Assembly (NCBI RefSeq): GCF_017741815.1
Contig: NZ_JAGHMF010000011.1
Location: 18,812 to 82,811 of the forward strand
Length of the DNA stretch: 64,000 nt
Origin: Rhizobium sp. 16-488-2b
GTDB taxonomy: Bacteria; Pseudomonadota; Alphaproteobacteria; Rhizobiales; Rhizobiaceae
Direction: 5' to 3'
Of this stretch, positions 1 through 9,955 are shown one piece after another (positions within the stretch are counted from its first letter, which is position 1; every line of letters starts with the position of its first letter). The notes beneath the pieces are model-generated. The model was not told the origin of the DNA. It did not search any database and saw only the letters and a list, made by a program, of their open reading frames with translations. The position numbers were made by a program, and so were the translations under genes.

Positions 1-392
1 TCAGGATCGGCGATGAGGGGCCGATGGGGCGGGTCCTCGTTGCGGGCGAGCCGGGTACGGCGATTTTGCCGGAACTGGCACCCATCGAAGGCGAAGTCGT
101 CATCGAGAAGCCGGGCAAAGGGGCTTTCTATGCGACCGAACTCGGTGATGTGCTGCAGGAAAAAGGCATCACGCAGCTGGTGTTTGCCGGCGTGACGACC
201 GAGGTCTGTGTGCAGACGACGATGCGCGAGGCCAACGACCGGGGCTACGAATGCCTGCTCTGCGAGCAGGCGACGGAAAGCTATTTTCCGGAATTCAAGG
301 AAGCCGCCATCGCGATGATCCGCGCCCAAGGGGCGATCGTCGGGTGGACGGCCGATATCGATGACATATTGGAGACGATCAGCCATGCCTGA
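1..392 (+). CDS. Cysteine hydrolase, isochorismatase-like (biuret amidohydrolase-like), 5' truncated by window edge
   Basis: The frame is open from the window edge, so the N-terminus lies outside. The visible part has the family's catalytic-cysteine segment [11 protein letters not shown] followed by [12 protein letters not shown], as in N-carbamoylsarcosine/biuret hydrolases of the isochorismatase-like superfamily. The stop overlaps the start of the cupin gene, and an allophanate hydrolase follows. Biuret hydrolysis yields allophanate, so a biuret-type or related ureide substrate is the natural reading from context. This is inferred, because the aspartate and lysine of the catalytic triad cannot both be checked in the truncated protein. 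Confidence 0.8.
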   Translation, partial: RIGDEGPMGRVLVAGEPGTAILPELAPIEGEVVIEKPGKGAFYATELGDVLQEKGITQLVFAGVTTEVCVQTTMREANDRGYECLLCEQATESYFPEFKEAAIAMIRAQGAIVGWTADIDDILETISHA

Positions 393-738
393 GACAACGC
401 GCGAACTGCTGACATCGGGTGGGTGGAAGGACTTGGCCTTCGGACCGTTTCGCGATGGCGTGACCATCCACTGGATCAAGCCCTTCGAGGGCGACCAGCC
501 GGGCGTGGCGCTGTTGAAATACGAGGCCGGCGCGTCCGTGCCGCGACACCGGCACGAGGGGCTGGAGACGATCCTGGTGCTAGATGGCGTCCAGTCGGAC
601 GAGGCCGGCGACTATGGCGTAGGGAGCTATGTGGTCAATGCTATCGGGACCGAGCATTCGGTCTGGAGCGACACGGGCTGCGTGGTGCTGATACAGTGGG
701 ACCGACCGGTGAATATTCTCGAGGAGGAAGCGGCATGA
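385..738 (+). CDS. Small cupin-domain protein
   Basis: 117 aa. It is a single cupin barrel: motif 1 is seen as [16 protein letters not shown] and motif 2 around [16 protein letters not shown], so the metal-binding histidines and glutamate are present. The start at 385 is chosen because MPETTRELL overlaps the stop of the upstream hydrolase, whereas an upstream in-frame ATG would extend far into it. Its stop overlaps the atzF start. Members of this ChrR-like cupin group act as sensors or small-molecule binders. Its place between a cysteine hydrolase and an allophanate hydrolase suggests an accessory role in ureide breakdown; the exact role is unknown. Confidence 0.75.
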   Translation: MPETTRELLTSGGWKDLAFGPFRDGVTIHWIKPFEGDQPGVALLKYEAGASVPRHRHEGLETILVLDGVQSDEAGDYGVGSYVVNAIGTEHSVWSDTGCVVLIQWDRPVNILEEEAA

Positions 739-2558
739 GCAACCGACCTGCGTTCGACATCGCTTCGCTGCATGCGTTCTACGCCGCCGGCGGCACGGTG
801 GCCGAAATCATCGATCAGGTTTTCGCGCGGATCGCCGCGGTCGACGATCCCGGCATCTTCCTTCATCTCGCCGACCGCCAGTCGCTGCTGGCAGAAGCAG
901 CCGCGCTTGGTACGTTTGATCCAGTGGCAAAGCCGCTTTGGGGCATTCCCTTCGCCGTGAAGGACAATATTGACGTGGCCGGCATGCCGACAACGGCCGC
1001 CTGCCCCGATTATGCCTATGGCGCGACTGAGGACGCGACCGTCGTGCGGCTCTTGAGGGAAGCCGGAGCGCTTGTGATCGGCAAGACCAATCTTGACCAG
1101 TTCGCGACCGGCCTTGTCGGCGTCCGCTCGCCCTATCCGATCCCGCGCAATGCGATCGATCCGACGCTGGTGCCGGGTGGATCGAGTTCCGGTTCGGCGG
1201 TGGCGACGGCGCAGGGGATCGTCAGCTTCGCACTCGGGACCGATACCGCCGGCTCCGGCCGCATTCCGGCCGGGCTCAACAATATCGTCGGGCTGAAGCC
1301 GAGCGTCGGTGCGCTGTCGACCACAGGCGTCATTCCCGCCTGCCGAACACTCGACTGCGTGTCGATCTTCGCGCTTTCCGTCGATGACGCCTGGCGCGTC
1401 TTCAGCGTCGCCGCCCGGGAGGATGGCGAGGATGCCTATTCGCGCGCGGTGCCGGCGACGGGCTATGGGCCCTTGCCGCCGACGCTTTCGATCGGCGTGC
1501 CCGCGAAGGCGGATCTGCGCTTCTTCGGCGATACCGTCATGGCGGCAGCCTATGAGGATGCGCTCGACATGCTTCGAGGCCTTGGTCATCGGATCGTCGA
1601 AGTACCGTTCGGCGATTTCTACGATGTCGCCAACCTGCTTTACGAGGGCGCCTGGGTTGCCGAGCGCTATGCAGCGGTGAAGGATTTCTTCGATACGCGT
1701 GAAGCAAGCTTCCATCCGGTCACCCGCAAGATCTACGGCGCGGCCAAGACGCTGACGGCGGCGGATGCCTTCAACGGGTTCTATGCGCTGCAGGCGATGA
1801 AGCGGAAGCTCGCACCCGTCATCGCCTCCGTCGATCTCTTCTGCGTGCCGGCGGCTCCAAGCCACTATACGCTTGCCGATCTCGCCGCCGAGCCGATCCG
1901 CGAAAATTCTCGGTTGGGTACCTATACCAACTTCGTCAACCTGCTCGACATGTGCGGCATCGCCGTTCCCACCGGCAAACGTTCCGACGGGCTGCCGGCG
2001 AGTGTCACCCTCCTCGCACCCTTCGGCCGGGATGGGCTGACGGCGTCGCTTGCCCGCGACATCCATCGCGCCTCCGGCCTGACACTGGGTGCGACCGGTT
2101 GGTCGTTGCCGAGTGCCGAACAGCAGGATGCGGAGATCGCACCCGGGATCGATATCGTCGTGGTCGGGGCGCATCTATCGGGCATGCCGCTCAACGGTCA
2201 GCTTCGCGAACTCAACGCAAGCTTCGTGCGCGAGGCGCGGACGACGGATACTTACCGCCTTTATGCGCTGGCCGGTCAGGTGCCCGCCAAGCCGGGGCTA
2301 ATCCGCGTCGAAGCGGGCGCGGGAGGGGAAATCGATGTGGAAGTGTGGCGGTTGACGCCGGATGCCTTCGGCCGCTTCGTGGCCGCCATCCCCTCGCCGC
2401 TCGGAATCGGCAGCATTTCGCTATCGGATGGAACCGAAGTGAAAGGGTTTCTGGTCGAGGCGGCGGCGATCTCCGGCGCGGCCGATATCACCGGCTATGG
2501 CGGCTGGCGCAGCTATGTCGAGGCGGGAGCCCAGCAGAAGGTCGGCGGCGCGCGGTGA
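735..2558 (+). CDS. atzF: Allophanate hydrolase (AtzF type)
   Basis: 607 aa. The N-terminal amidase-signature domain (about residues 1-450) shows the Ser-cisSer-Lys triad: VKDN lysine, GGSSSGSAVA, and the nucleophile in DTAGSGRIPA. A C-terminal domain of about 120 aa, starting near IDIVVVGAHLSGMPLN, is typical of allophanate hydrolases and absent from plain amidases. The enzyme splits allophanate to ammonia and CO2. The ATG at 735 overlaps the cupin stop, so the three genes form one translationally coupled unit for using biuret or a related nitrogen source. Length matches the family (about 600 aa). Confidence 0.9.
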   Translation: MSNRPAFDIASLHAFYAAGGTVAEIIDQVFARIAAVDDPGIFLHLADRQSLLAEAAALGTFDPVAKPLWGIPFAVKDNIDVAGMPTTAACPDYAYGATEDATVVRLLREAGALVIGKTNLDQFATGLVGVRSPYPIPRNAIDPTLVPGGSSSGSAVATAQGIVSFALGTDTAGSGRIPAGLNNIVGLKPSVGALSTTGVIPACRTLDCVSIFALSVDDAWRVFSVAAREDGEDAYSRAVPATGYGPLPPTLSIGVPAKADLRFFGDTVMAAAYEDALDMLRGLGHRIVEVPFGDFYDVANLLYEGAWVAERYAAVKDFFDTREASFHPVTRKIYGAAKTLTAADAFNGFYALQAMKRKLAPVIASVDLFCVPAAPSHYTLADLAAEPIRENSRLGTYTNFVNLLDMCGIAVPTGKRSDGLPASVTLLAPFGRDGLTASLARDIHRASGLTLGATGWSLPSAEQQDAEIAPGIDIVVVGAHLSGMPLNGQLRELNASFVREARTTDTYRLYALAGQVPAKPGLIRVEAGAGGEIDVEVWRLTPDAFGRFVAAIPSPLGIGSISLSDGTEVKGFLVEAAAISGAADITGYGGWRSYVEAGAQQKVGGAR

Positions 2559-2584
2559 TGTAGCGCGCGTTAGAGCGCGTGGGC

Positions 2585-3418
2585 TTAGGCTCCGCGCTCC
2601 AGGCTTTCCAGCTCGATCTCGAAGCTCATCTGGTCGTAGGCCGGGACGACGTGATCGGGCGTCTCGGCCATGACGGTGTCGTAGTCTAGCGGCGTGTGCA
2701 TGTGGGTGAGGATCGCGCGCTTCGGCTGCAGGCGGCCGATCCATTCCAGAGATTGCTCCAGCGACAGATGGCTGGGGTGGTAGCGGTATTGGAGCGCATC
2801 GATGATCAGGACATCGAGGCCTTGCAGCTTCGGCACTGTTTCCGGCGGGAAGTCGCTGATGTCACTGCAATAAGCGACGTCGCCGATGCGGAAGCCGAGC
2901 GAGGTGATGTCGCCGTGCTGCTGCACGTGTGGACGCAATGAGATCGCGCCGCCCGCGCCTGTAATATGGACCGGCTTGTCGAGATCGCGGATCACCCTTG
3001 CCTCGACGATCGGCGGATAGTTGCTGCCGGGTGGCGTTTCCAGGCAATAGCCGAAGCCCTGGCGGATGCGGTCCATCGTCGCTTCGTCGGCATAGATCGG
3101 CACGCGCTGCTGCGCGCCGAAATAGTAGCCGCGCAGATCATCCAGGCCGTGGATATGATCGGCGTGCGGATGCGTGTACATCACGGCGTCGATATGCCCG
3201 ACCTTGGCCGCGATCATCTGCTCGCGAAAATCCGGTCCGGTATCGATGACGACAGTGGTGACGCCGCCGTTGGCGTCATATTGCTGGATCATGAAGGAGG
3301 CGCGGGTGCGCCGGTTCTTCGGGTTGTCGGGATTGCAGGCGCCCCAGTCGCCGGTGATGCGCGGAACGCCTGGTGACGACGAGCAGCCGAGAATGGTGAA
3401 CCGCCGCCTGTAGCCCAC
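2585..3418 (-). CDS. MBL-fold metallohydrolase (PhnP/YcbX-side family)
   Basis: 277 aa. Starts with GTG at 3418 (VGYRRRFTILG), 4 nt after the tatD stop. The open frame runs further upstream, but that part overlaps tatD. N-terminal GCSSSPGVPR and DTGPDF are followed by the zinc-binding THPHADHIHGLDD motif and a later CSDISDFP segment, all typical of PhnP-like metallo-beta-lactamase-fold phosphodiesterases. It is the last gene of the metG-tatD-MBL operon. The family hydrolyses cyclic or linear phosphodiesters; the physiological substrate in rhizobia is not known. Confidence 0.85.
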   Translation of the reverse strand: MGYRRRFTILGCSSSPGVPRITGDWGACNPDNPKNRRTRASFMIQQYDANGGVTTVVIDTGPDFREQMIAAKVGHIDAVMYTHPHADHIHGLDDLRGYYFGAQQRVPIYADEATMDRIRQGFGYCLETPPGSNYPPIVEARVIRDLDKPVHITGAGGAISLRPHVQQHGDITSLGFRIGDVAYCSDISDFPPETVPKLQGLDVLIIDALQYRYHPSHLSLEQSLEWIGRLQPKRAILTHMHTPLDYDTVMAETPDHVVPAYDQMSFEIELESLERGA

Positions 3419-3422
3419 CGTG

Positions 3423-4205
3423 TCAGATCCTCGGCATCTTGGAGAAGCAGCGGAAGGCATTATCCGTCGTGATCGTGGCCATCTCGGCGTAGCTGAGGCC
3501 CAGCGTCTCGGCCAAGACTTCGGCCGTGTTGACGACATAGGACGGCTCGTTGCGCTTGCCGCGCCAGCGCTTCGGCGCGAGATAGGGCGCGTCCGTCTCG
3601 ACCAGCAGGCGATCGTGCGGGATGGTGGCGGCGATGTCGCGCAGCTCCTGCGACTTCGGGAAGGTCAGGATACCGGAAAACGAGATGTAGCCGCCGAGCT
3701 CGACGCCAACGCGTGCCAGATCGGCTCCCGCCGAGAAGCAGTGCAGGATGAAGGGGAAGGCGCCCTTGCCCGTCTCCTCGGTCAGGATCGCGGCCATATC
3801 CTCATCGGCGCTGCGGCTGTGAATGACCAGCGGCAGCTTCGTTTCGCGGGCCGCCTCGATGTGGCGAAGAAAACCGGTCTTCTGGTCCTCGGGCTTCTGC
3901 GTGTCGTAGAAGTAATCGAGACCCGCCTCGCCGATCGCAACGACCTTCTCATGCGCATTCGCCAGGCGGATTAGGTCTTCGGCCTGGATATCCAGCTCTT
4001 CGTCGGCACTGTTGGGATGCGTGCCGACGGAGCAGAAGACGGACGGATACTTCTCGGTAATCGCGAGCAGAGTGTCCAGCTTGCGGACGCGCGTGGAGAT
4101 TGTCACCATCTGCTTGACGCCACTGTCGTGAGCGCGCTTGACGATCTCGTCGCGCTCCTCCTCGAAGTCGGCGAAATCCAGGTGGCAATGGGTATCGATC
4201 AGCAT
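3423..4205 (-). CDS. tatD: TatD family metal-dependent hydrolase/DNase
   Basis: 260 aa. The start at MLIDTHCHLDF is chosen because the metal-binding HCH motif normally sits at the extreme N-terminus; the longer frame upstream overlaps metG. Other family motifs are visible: GEAGLDYFY, HSRSADED, HCFSAG and ETDAPYLAP. TatD proteins are TIM-barrel metal-dependent 3'-5' exonucleases implicated in DNA repair and quality control. The gene is 7 nt downstream of metG and 4 nt upstream of the MBL gene, a common operon in alphaproteobacteria. Confidence 0.92.
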   Translation of the reverse strand: MLIDTHCHLDFADFEEERDEIVKRAHDSGVKQMVTISTRVRKLDTLLAITEKYPSVFCSVGTHPNSADEELDIQAEDLIRLANAHEKVVAIGEAGLDYFYDTQKPEDQKTGFLRHIEAARETKLPLVIHSRSADEDMAAILTEETGKGAFPFILHCFSAGADLARVGVELGGYISFSGILTFPKSQELRDIAATIPHDRLLVETDAPYLAPKRWRGKRNEPSYVVNTAEVLAETLGLSYAEMATITTDNAFRCFSKMPRI

Positions 4206-4212
4206 CTCAGCC

Positions 4213-5766
4213 TCACGCCTGCGGCGCGATGTAGCGCGGGAAGACCGGCGTCGGGGCTTCCAGCGGCGTGCCCGAAACCAGACGACCGGCTTCGCCCAGC
4301 GCCGTGAAGTCGCGCTTGTCGGCGGCAGCACCCACGAGGTCGAGCATCTTTTCAGCGGAGCCCGGAACGAATGGCTGCAGCAGGATGGCGATCTGACGAA
4401 CGACCTCGGCCGTAACGTAAAGCACGGTCTCCATGCGGGCTGGATCGGTCTTCTTCAGCGCCCAGGGCTGCTGGCCGGCAAAATAGCGGTCGGTCTCGGA
4501 CACGACAGATATGATCGACGTCAGCGCGCGATGGATGAGCTGCTTATCCATGTCCTCGCGCGTCGAGGCGAGCAGCGCGTCGGCGGCTGCCAGCATCGCC
4601 TTGTCCTCATCGGTCAGCGGGCCGCAGACGGGGATCTTGCCGTCGCAGTTCTTGACGATCATCGACAGCGAGCGGCTGGCGAGGTTGCCGATACCGTTGG
4701 CAAGGTCGGCGTTGATGCGGGTGCCGATCGCCTCTTCGCTGCAGTTGCCGTCATGGCCGAAGGAGATTTCGCGCATCAGGAAGTAGCGGATGGCGTCGAG
4801 GCCGAAATGCTCGATCAGCTCGAACGGATCGAGCACGTTGCCGAGCGACTTCGACATCTTCTCGCCGCCCTTGGCCAGCACGAATCCATGCGCGAAGACG
4901 CGCTTGGGCAGCGGCAGCTTGGCCGACATCAGGAAGGCGGGCCAGTAGACAGCGTGGAAGCGGATGATGTCCTTGCCGATGATGTGGACATCGGCCGGCC
5001 AATACTTGGCACGCGGGCCGTTCTTGTCCTCAAGGTAGCCGGTGGCAGTGAGATAGTTGGTCAGCGCGTCGACCCAGACGTACATGACGTGCTCAGGATC
5101 ATTCGGCACCTTGATGCCCCAGTCGAAGGTGGTGCGCGAGATCGACAGATCCTTGAGCCCCGACTTGACGAAGGAGATTACCTCGTTGCGGCGTTCGGCC
5201 GGGCCGATGAAATCGGGCTCGGCTTCATAGAGCGCCAACAGCTTGTCCTGGTATTCGGAGAGCTTGAAGAAGTAACTCGCCTCTTCCACCCACTCGACAG
5301 GCGTGCCCTGCGGTCCGTAGCGCACGCCATCGGCGCGCAGCTCGGTCTCGTTTTCCTGGTAATAGGCCTCGTCGCGCACCGAGTACCAGCCGGCATAGCT
5401 GTCCTTGTAGATGTCGCCAGCGTCGGCCATCAGGTTCCAGATGTTCTTCGACGTCTCGTGGTGACGATCCTGCGTGGTGCGGATGAAGTCATCGTTCGAG
5501 GCGTTGAGGAGCTTGGCCATCGCCTGGAATTCGCCGGAATTGCGGTCCGCGAGTTCCTGCGCGGTGATGCCCTCGGCGCGTGCCGTTTGCTGCATCTTCT
5601 GGCCATGCTCGTCGGTGCCGGTCAGGAAGAACACATCCTTGCCGTCAAGGCGCTGGTAGCGCGCCATGGCATCCGTCGCGATCAGCTCGTAGGCGTGGCC
5701 GATATGCGGCTTGCCGTTCGGGTAGGAAATCGCGGTGGTGATGTAGAAGGGTGTCTTGTCTGTCAT
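4213..5766 (-). CDS. metG: Methionine--tRNA ligase
   Basis: 517 aa class Ia aminoacyl-tRNA synthetase. The HIGH-type signature appears as KPHIGHAYE near residue 15, and KMSKS as [11 protein letters not shown] near residue 300. The start at [18 protein letters not shown] is the usual beginning of the Rossmann catalytic domain; the longer frame has atypical composition. No C-terminal tRNA-binding appendage is seen, matching the short alphaproteobacterial form. It charges tRNA-Met and leads the tatD/MBL operon. Confidence 0.97.
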   Translation of the reverse strand: MTDKTPFYITTAISYPNGKPHIGHAYELIATDAMARYQRLDGKDVFFLTGTDEHGQKMQQTARAEGITAQELADRNSGEFQAMAKLLNASNDDFIRTTQDRHHETSKNIWNLMADAGDIYKDSYAGWYSVRDEAYYQENETELRADGVRYGPQGTPVEWVEEASYFFKLSEYQDKLLALYEAEPDFIGPAERRNEVISFVKSGLKDLSISRTTFDWGIKVPNDPEHVMYVWVDALTNYLTATGYLEDKNGPRAKYWPADVHIIGKDIIRFHAVYWPAFLMSAKLPLPKRVFAHGFVLAKGGEKMSKSLGNVLDPFELIEHFGLDAIRYFLMREISFGHDGNCSEEAIGTRINADLANGIGNLASRSLSMIVKNCDGKIPVCGPLTDEDKAMLAAADALLASTREDMDKQLIHRALTSIISVVSETDRYFAGQQPWALKKTDPARMETVLYVTAEVVRQIAILLQPFVPGSAEKMLDLVGAAADKRDFTALGEAGRLVSGTPLEAPTPVFPRYIAPQA

Positions 5767-6034
5767 GGCGGCCATTCTCGTGCGGCTTATTCTTTGAAAT
5801 CTATAGCCGCTCCTTAGCGCATGTGGCGGCGAAGCGAAACAGTAAGTTTGGAAAGCAACGCCTCCAACACGTAGCAGTGCAATCTTCGTGACCGCCGCGC
5901 GCTTGACTCGTTTTTTTCCACATTCTACCCAAGGGAACCATCGAACAGGGTTCCGCAAACGTGACATCAGCCGTCCCCCGCGCCTACCGCTTCAACGTAG
6001 GTCCGTGTCATACAGGCCTGGGGCCTGCTTTTTG

Positions 6035-6829
6035 ATGCTCTCCCATTTCGATCCGCTTTATTCGCTCTCGGGCTTCTTCGTCGGCGCGCTTGTCGGCATC
6101 ACCGGTGTCGGCGGCGGCTCGCTGATGACGCCGTTGCTGGTTCTCTTGTTCGGCGTGCATCCGGCGACGGCGGTCGGGACCGACCTGCTCTACGCGGCCG
6201 TCACCAAGAGTGCGGGCACCGCCGTTCACGGCATGCATGGGCGCATCAACTGGCGGATCGTCGGCTGTCTTGCCGCCGGCAGCGTGCCGGCAGCGCTGAT
6301 CATGCTGTGGCTGCTGTCGGGTGTCGACCGCAAGAGCATCGAAGTCGCGCATACGATCACGACAGCGCTTGGCTGGCTGCTCGTCATGACGGCCTTCATG
6401 CTGGTGTTTCGCAAACAGGTACTGGCCTTCGCGCAGCGTTCCACAGGCGAGCGACGAACGCTGCGGCCGGCGACGCTTGGCATTCTCACCGTCGTGCTCG
6501 GGCTGGCGCTCGGTATTCTCGTCACGTTGACGTCGGTCGGCGCGGGCGCGCTGGGCGTCACCATCCTGCTCGTGCTTTATCCCAGGCTCGATGTGCGCGA
6601 GATCGTCGGATCCGACATCGTCCACGCCGTGCCGCTGACGCTGATCGGCGGCATGGGATACTGGATGATCGGCGAGATCGACTGGATCATGCTTGCGGCG
6701 CTGCTGGTCGGCTCGATCCCCGGCATCATCGCCGGCAGCCTGCTGGCGCCGAAGCTGCATGAGCGCACCATCCGCCTTGTGCTGGCAGGAACGCTTGCTT
6801 TTGTCGCTTACAAGCTTCTGACTTCCTGA
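6035..6829 (+). CDS. TauE/SafE family sulfite/anion exporter-type permease
   Basis: 264 aa, very hydrophobic, with about eight predicted membrane segments. The N-terminal GALVGITGVGGGSLMTPLL and the repeat-like LGILVTLTSVGAGALGVTILL are the two half-repeats characteristic of the TauE/SafE (DUF81) family. Family members move sulfite, sulfonates or other organic anions; the substrate here is not predictable. It is on the plus strand between leftward metG and holB, and its stop shares a hairpin with the holB stop. MLSHFDPLYSLSGF is taken as the start because the upstream codons are not membrane-like. Confidence 0.85.
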   Translation: MLSHFDPLYSLSGFFVGALVGITGVGGGSLMTPLLVLLFGVHPATAVGTDLLYAAVTKSAGTAVHGMHGRINWRIVGCLAAGSVPAALIMLWLLSGVDRKSIEVAHTITTALGWLLVMTAFMLVFRKQVLAFAQRSTGERRTLRPATLGILTVVLGLALGILVTLTSVGAGALGVTILLVLYPRLDVREIVGSDIVHAVPLTLIGGMGYWMIGEIDWIMLAALLVGSIPGIIAGSLLAPKLHERTIRLVLAGTLAFVAYKLLTS

Positions 6830-6847
6830 TCCGGGACTTACCGGATC
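6828..6847. terminator. Inverted repeat between convergent TauE and holB stops
   Basis: GATCCGG (6828-6834) pairs with CCGGATC (6841-6847) over a 6-nt loop. The hairpin overlaps the TauE stop and reaches the holB stop. No clear T-run follows on either side, so it may act as a transcript end or 3' stabiliser rather than a classical terminator. Confidence 0.35.
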
Positions 6848-7871
6848 AAGGTCCGGGCTGCTTGATATCGCCGAGAATGCTCAGAATCGTCTGCTTGCGG
6901 TCGAGATTGTAGGCGTCGGAGACCGTCAGGCGTTCGATGATATCGCTGTGCAGGCGCGACAGACGCTCGGCCTGGGCCACCTGCCCCGCCATTGCCGCGG
7001 CCTTCGCCTTGCCCATCAGGTCGTCGCCGAGATGGCCCGCGAAAAACTCGAAGATCGTGTCACTTTCCTTGCCAGACAGCGCATCGGCCAGACGGTGCAT
7101 CGCCTTGCGCGCCGATGGTCCCTGCAGGGTCAGAACCTCGTTGTAGGCGGAGATGATCTCGCCACCGCCGTAGTTCACCAGCTTCAGCGCTTCACCGACG
7201 CTGCCATTGGCCGACGCCAGCAGCGACGGGTCATTTGCGTCCACGCCGAGATGCCCCAGAGCCGAACGCAGCGCGTTGTCACCGAGCGGCGACAGCTTGA
7301 GCGGCAGGCAGCGGGAGCGGATGGTGGGGAGCAGCTTGCCCGGCGCATGCGAGATCAGCAGGAAGAGCGCGCGCTTCGGCGGTTCCTCGAGGATCTTCAG
7401 AATGGCGTTGGCGGCACTTCGGTTCATGTCGTCGGCGGGATCGATGATGACGATGCGCCAGTTGCCGGTGCCCGATGTCTGCGAGAAGAAGCGGCCGGCG
7501 CGGCGCACCTCGTCGACGGTGATCGCCGATTTCACCTTGCCGGTCTTCTCGTCCACCGGACGGGCGAGATGCAGCAGGTTGTGCGAAGCGCCCGAGTTGA
7601 TCTGGCGGCTGACGGAGGAATTCGGATCGGGATCGGCGATGATATCGGGCGCCGTCTCCGGGTCCGGATGCGACAGGACGTGATTGGCGAAACGGAAGGC
7701 GAGCGTCGCCTTGCCTATCCCCGACGGCCCTTCCATCAGGAGGGCGTGGTGGCCCTTGCCGGAACGGTAGGACTGCGCGAGGAAGGCCTCGGCGTCTTCA
7801 TGACCGAAGAGCTTGGTGTTTTCGGGCGGCCAGATCGCGCCGTCGAGAAGGCTCGGGTGCTCGTCACTCAT
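6846..7871 (-). CDS. holB: DNA polymerase III subunit delta'
   Basis: 341 aa AAA+ clamp-loader subunit. [17 protein letters not shown] is the P-loop, while the sensor region [13 protein letters not shown] is the strongly conserved delta'/DnaX signature. The start MSDEHPSLL overlaps the tmk stop by 8 nt, so tmk and holB are translationally coupled. The four-cysteine zinc module of gamma/tau is not evident, as is usual in rhizobial delta'. It loads the beta clamp at the replication fork. Confidence 0.93.
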   Translation of the reverse strand: MSDEHPSLLDGAIWPPENTKLFGHEDAEAFLAQSYRSGKGHHALLMEGPSGIGKATLAFRFANHVLSHPDPETAPDIIADPDPNSSVSRQINSGASHNLLHLARPVDEKTGKVKSAITVDEVRRAGRFFSQTSGTGNWRIVIIDPADDMNRSAANAILKILEEPPKRALFLLISHAPGKLLPTIRSRCLPLKLSPLGDNALRSALGHLGVDANDPSLLASANGSVGEALKLVNYGGGEIISAYNEVLTLQGPSARKAMHRLADALSGKESDTIFEFFAGHLGDDLMGKAKAAAMAGQVAQAERLSRLHSDIIERLTVSDAYNLDRKQTILSILGDIKQPGP

Positions 7872-8559
7872 CGATCGCACTCATCGCTGGCTCAACGACC
7901 TTCGGAGCGCCTGCCGGCGCCAGCAACTGGCCGACGATAGAGACGATTTCGGCTGCGATCGCCTCCTCGCTCTGCATGGCGTTGACGACGTGGCAGCGCT
8001 CGGGCTCGCGCGAGGCTATGTCGAGAAAGGCTTCGCGGCGCTTCTCGTGGGTTTCGATCTCTTCCTTCTCGAAGCGATCGGGCGCGACGTCGCCGGCGGC
8101 ACCGCGGCGCTTGGCGCGCTCAAGACCGGCCTTGGCCGGAAGGTCGAGCATCAGCGTGCAATCGGGAACGACGCCGTTGATCGCGACGCGTTGCAGCGTT
8201 TCGATGAAATCGGGCTCCAGATTGCCCGTCACGCCTTGGTAGACGCGTGAGGAATCCATGAATCGATCGCAGAGCACGACCTTGCCCTGACCAAGGGCCG
8301 GACGGATGATCTCCTCGACATGATCGTTGCGGGCGGCGGCGAAGAGAATCGCTTCCATGCGCGTTCCAAAGGATTCGGCAGCACCCGAGAGCAGCACATG
8401 GCGCACGGCCTCCGCGCCCTGCGAACCGCCCGGCTCGCGCGTGACCACGACCTCATGGCCCCTGGCGCGCAAGGCATCGGCCAGCCGATGGATCTGGGTG
8501 GACTTGCCAGCGCCCTCACCGCCTTCAAACGTAACGAACAATCCGGTAGCGGATGACAA
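7864..8559 (-). CDS. tmk: Thymidylate kinase
   Basis: 231 aa P-loop kinase converting dTMP to dTDP. The N-terminus [21 protein letters not shown] carries the P-loop; [20 protein letters not shown] and the LID region (around DRFEKEE) follow. No ATG exists near the expected N-terminus. TTG at 8559 (or the adjacent TTG at 8562) lies 5-8 nt after an AGGA and matches the usual start of rhizobial Tmk. The longer upstream frame is not kinase-like. It lies between dac and holB in one leftward operon. Confidence 0.93.
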   Translation of the reverse strand: MSSATGLFVTFEGGEGAGKSTQIHRLADALRARGHEVVVTREPGGSQGAEAVRHVLLSGAAESFGTRMEAILFAAARNDHVEEIIRPALGQGKVVLCDRFMDSSRVYQGVTGNLEPDFIETLQRVAINGVVPDCTLMLDLPAKAGLERAKRRGAAGDVAPDRFEKEEIETHEKRREAFLDIASREPERCHVVNAMQSEEAIAAEIVSIVGQLLAPAGAPKVVEPAMSAIDE

Positions 8560-8701
8560 CAATATGTTCCTGCGATCTTGGCCTGCACTCAATCGGCGCC
8601 AGCGGCACCTTGTCCGTACATCTAGCCGAAGATGACGGCGAGCGGAACCGCTTCGCGTCGATCTCTCGGCTTTGTCACAAGGTGAAACGCGACTATGGCG
8701 A

Positions 8702-9913
8702 TCATGTGGGCTCGGCCGGCTTATCCCAGAGCCAGGAAAACAGCAGCGTTTCGCCGAGTTCCAGCACGGCATCGACGGCGCGGCTGCTGAGAGTGCCCTC
8801 CTCGACCGCGGCCTTGGTGTAGAGCGGCACTTCGCGCAGCAGTCTGCTTCCAGCGAAAAGCCGTAGCGTGCCGACTTCGCGGTCCGCCTCAACCGGTGCC
8901 GGTAGCGGCCAGTGATAGACGATGCGGGCGGCAAGCCGGTCGGGATTGTTGACCGGGATATAGACGCTGATCGGGCTTTTGGCGATGAGCTCGACGCTGC
9001 GCGATGCGCCGCCATAGACGCTCGCGGTGCCGATGACCTCGTTTTCCGCGAAGAGCTGGCGTATTTCGAAGGCGCTGAGGCCCCATTCGAGCACGCGCTT
9101 GGCTTCCTCGGTGCGCTCCTTGTCGGAGGCGATGCCGCCGAGCGTCATGAACAGGCGACGTCCGTTGCGCTCGGCCGACGCCACGATCGAATAGCCCTCG
9201 CCTTCGGCAAAGCCCGTTGCCAGGCCGTCGACACCGAGACCGAAGCCGAGCAGCGGGTTGCGGTTACGCTGGAAGATCTTATTCCACTCGAAATCGGGTT
9301 GGGCGAAATAGGGATAATAGGCTGGGTAGCCCTGTTGCAGGCGCTCAGCCAGCGCGACCATGTCGTAGGCCGTGGTCTTGCTCTTTCCGTCAGGAAGTCC
9401 GGTGGAGTTGGCGAAGAGCGAGTGCTGCATGCCGAGCGTCTTCGCGCGTCGCGTCATGCTTTCGGCGAAAGCGGGTTCGCCGCCGCTCATGCCTTCCGCG
9501 AGAATGATGCAGCTGTCATTGGCGCCCTGGATGGCGATCCCGCGCACGAGATCCTCGACACGCACGTTGGATTTCAGCGCCGCGAACATGGTCGCGGTGC
9601 GCGACGGCGCGCCGCCGGTGCGCCAGGCAAATTCGGAGACGGGATACTGGGTATCGAGCGTGATCTGCTTGCTCGTCAACGCATCGAAGACGAGCTCGAC
9701 GGTCATCAGCTTGGCGAGCGAAGCCGGCGAGAAGGTCTGATGCTCGTTCTTGGCAAGCAGGACGGTGCCGGTCGACGCTTCGACCATGTAGGCTTGTGCC
9801 GCCTTGGTGACGAACGACTGGTTGGCGTCGGCGGGTGCCGCCATTGCATCGGCCGAAACGACCTGAGCCAGCGGCAACAGGCAGACACAGAGACGAAGCA
9901 TATGTTTCAGCAT
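8702..9913 (-). CDS. D-alanyl-D-alanine carboxypeptidase family protein (S11) with altered SxN and KTG motifs
   Basis: 403 aa exported S11-family penicillin-binding protein. ATG 9913 is preferred: GAGGG sits 5 nt upstream and the protein then opens with a clean signal peptide ([17 protein letters not shown], cleavage near ADAMA-AP). The SxxK nucleophile motif is intact (PASLAKLMT). Where the family has SxN the sequence reads QGANDSC, with Gly in place of Ser. Where it has KTG the sequence reads DGLATGF, with Ala in place of Lys. A C-terminal beta domain (about residues 290-390) is present. It may be a divergent or inactive cell-wall hydrolase. It lies between rlpA and tmk. Confidence 0.85.
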   Translation of the reverse strand: MLKHMLRLCVCLLPLAQVVSADAMAAPADANQSFVTKAAQAYMVEASTGTVLLAKNEHQTFSPASLAKLMTVELVFDALTSKQITLDTQYPVSEFAWRTGGAPSRTATMFAALKSNVRVEDLVRGIAIQGANDSCIILAEGMSGGEPAFAESMTRRAKTLGMQHSLFANSTGLPDGKSKTTAYDMVALAERLQQGYPAYYPYFAQPDFEWNKIFQRNRNPLLGFGLGVDGLATGFAEGEGYSIVASAERNGRRLFMTLGGIASDKERTEEAKRVLEWGLSAFEIRQLFAENEVIGTASVYGGASRSVELIAKSPISVYIPVNNPDRLAARIVYHWPLPAPVEADREVGTLRLFAGSRLLREVPLYTKAAVEEGTLSSRAVDAVLELGETLLFSWLWDKPAEPT

Positions 9914-9955
9914 CGAAACCCTCATCGATCCGGCCCCGAAGGACCACGGAAACAC

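Noticed and set aside
423..734. Upstream extension of the allophanate hydrolase frame
   Set aside because: It overlaps the cupin gene in another frame; ATG 735 overlapping the cupin stop is the better start.
4138..5817. 559-aa open frame on the plus strand
   Set aside because: Antisense shadow of metG.
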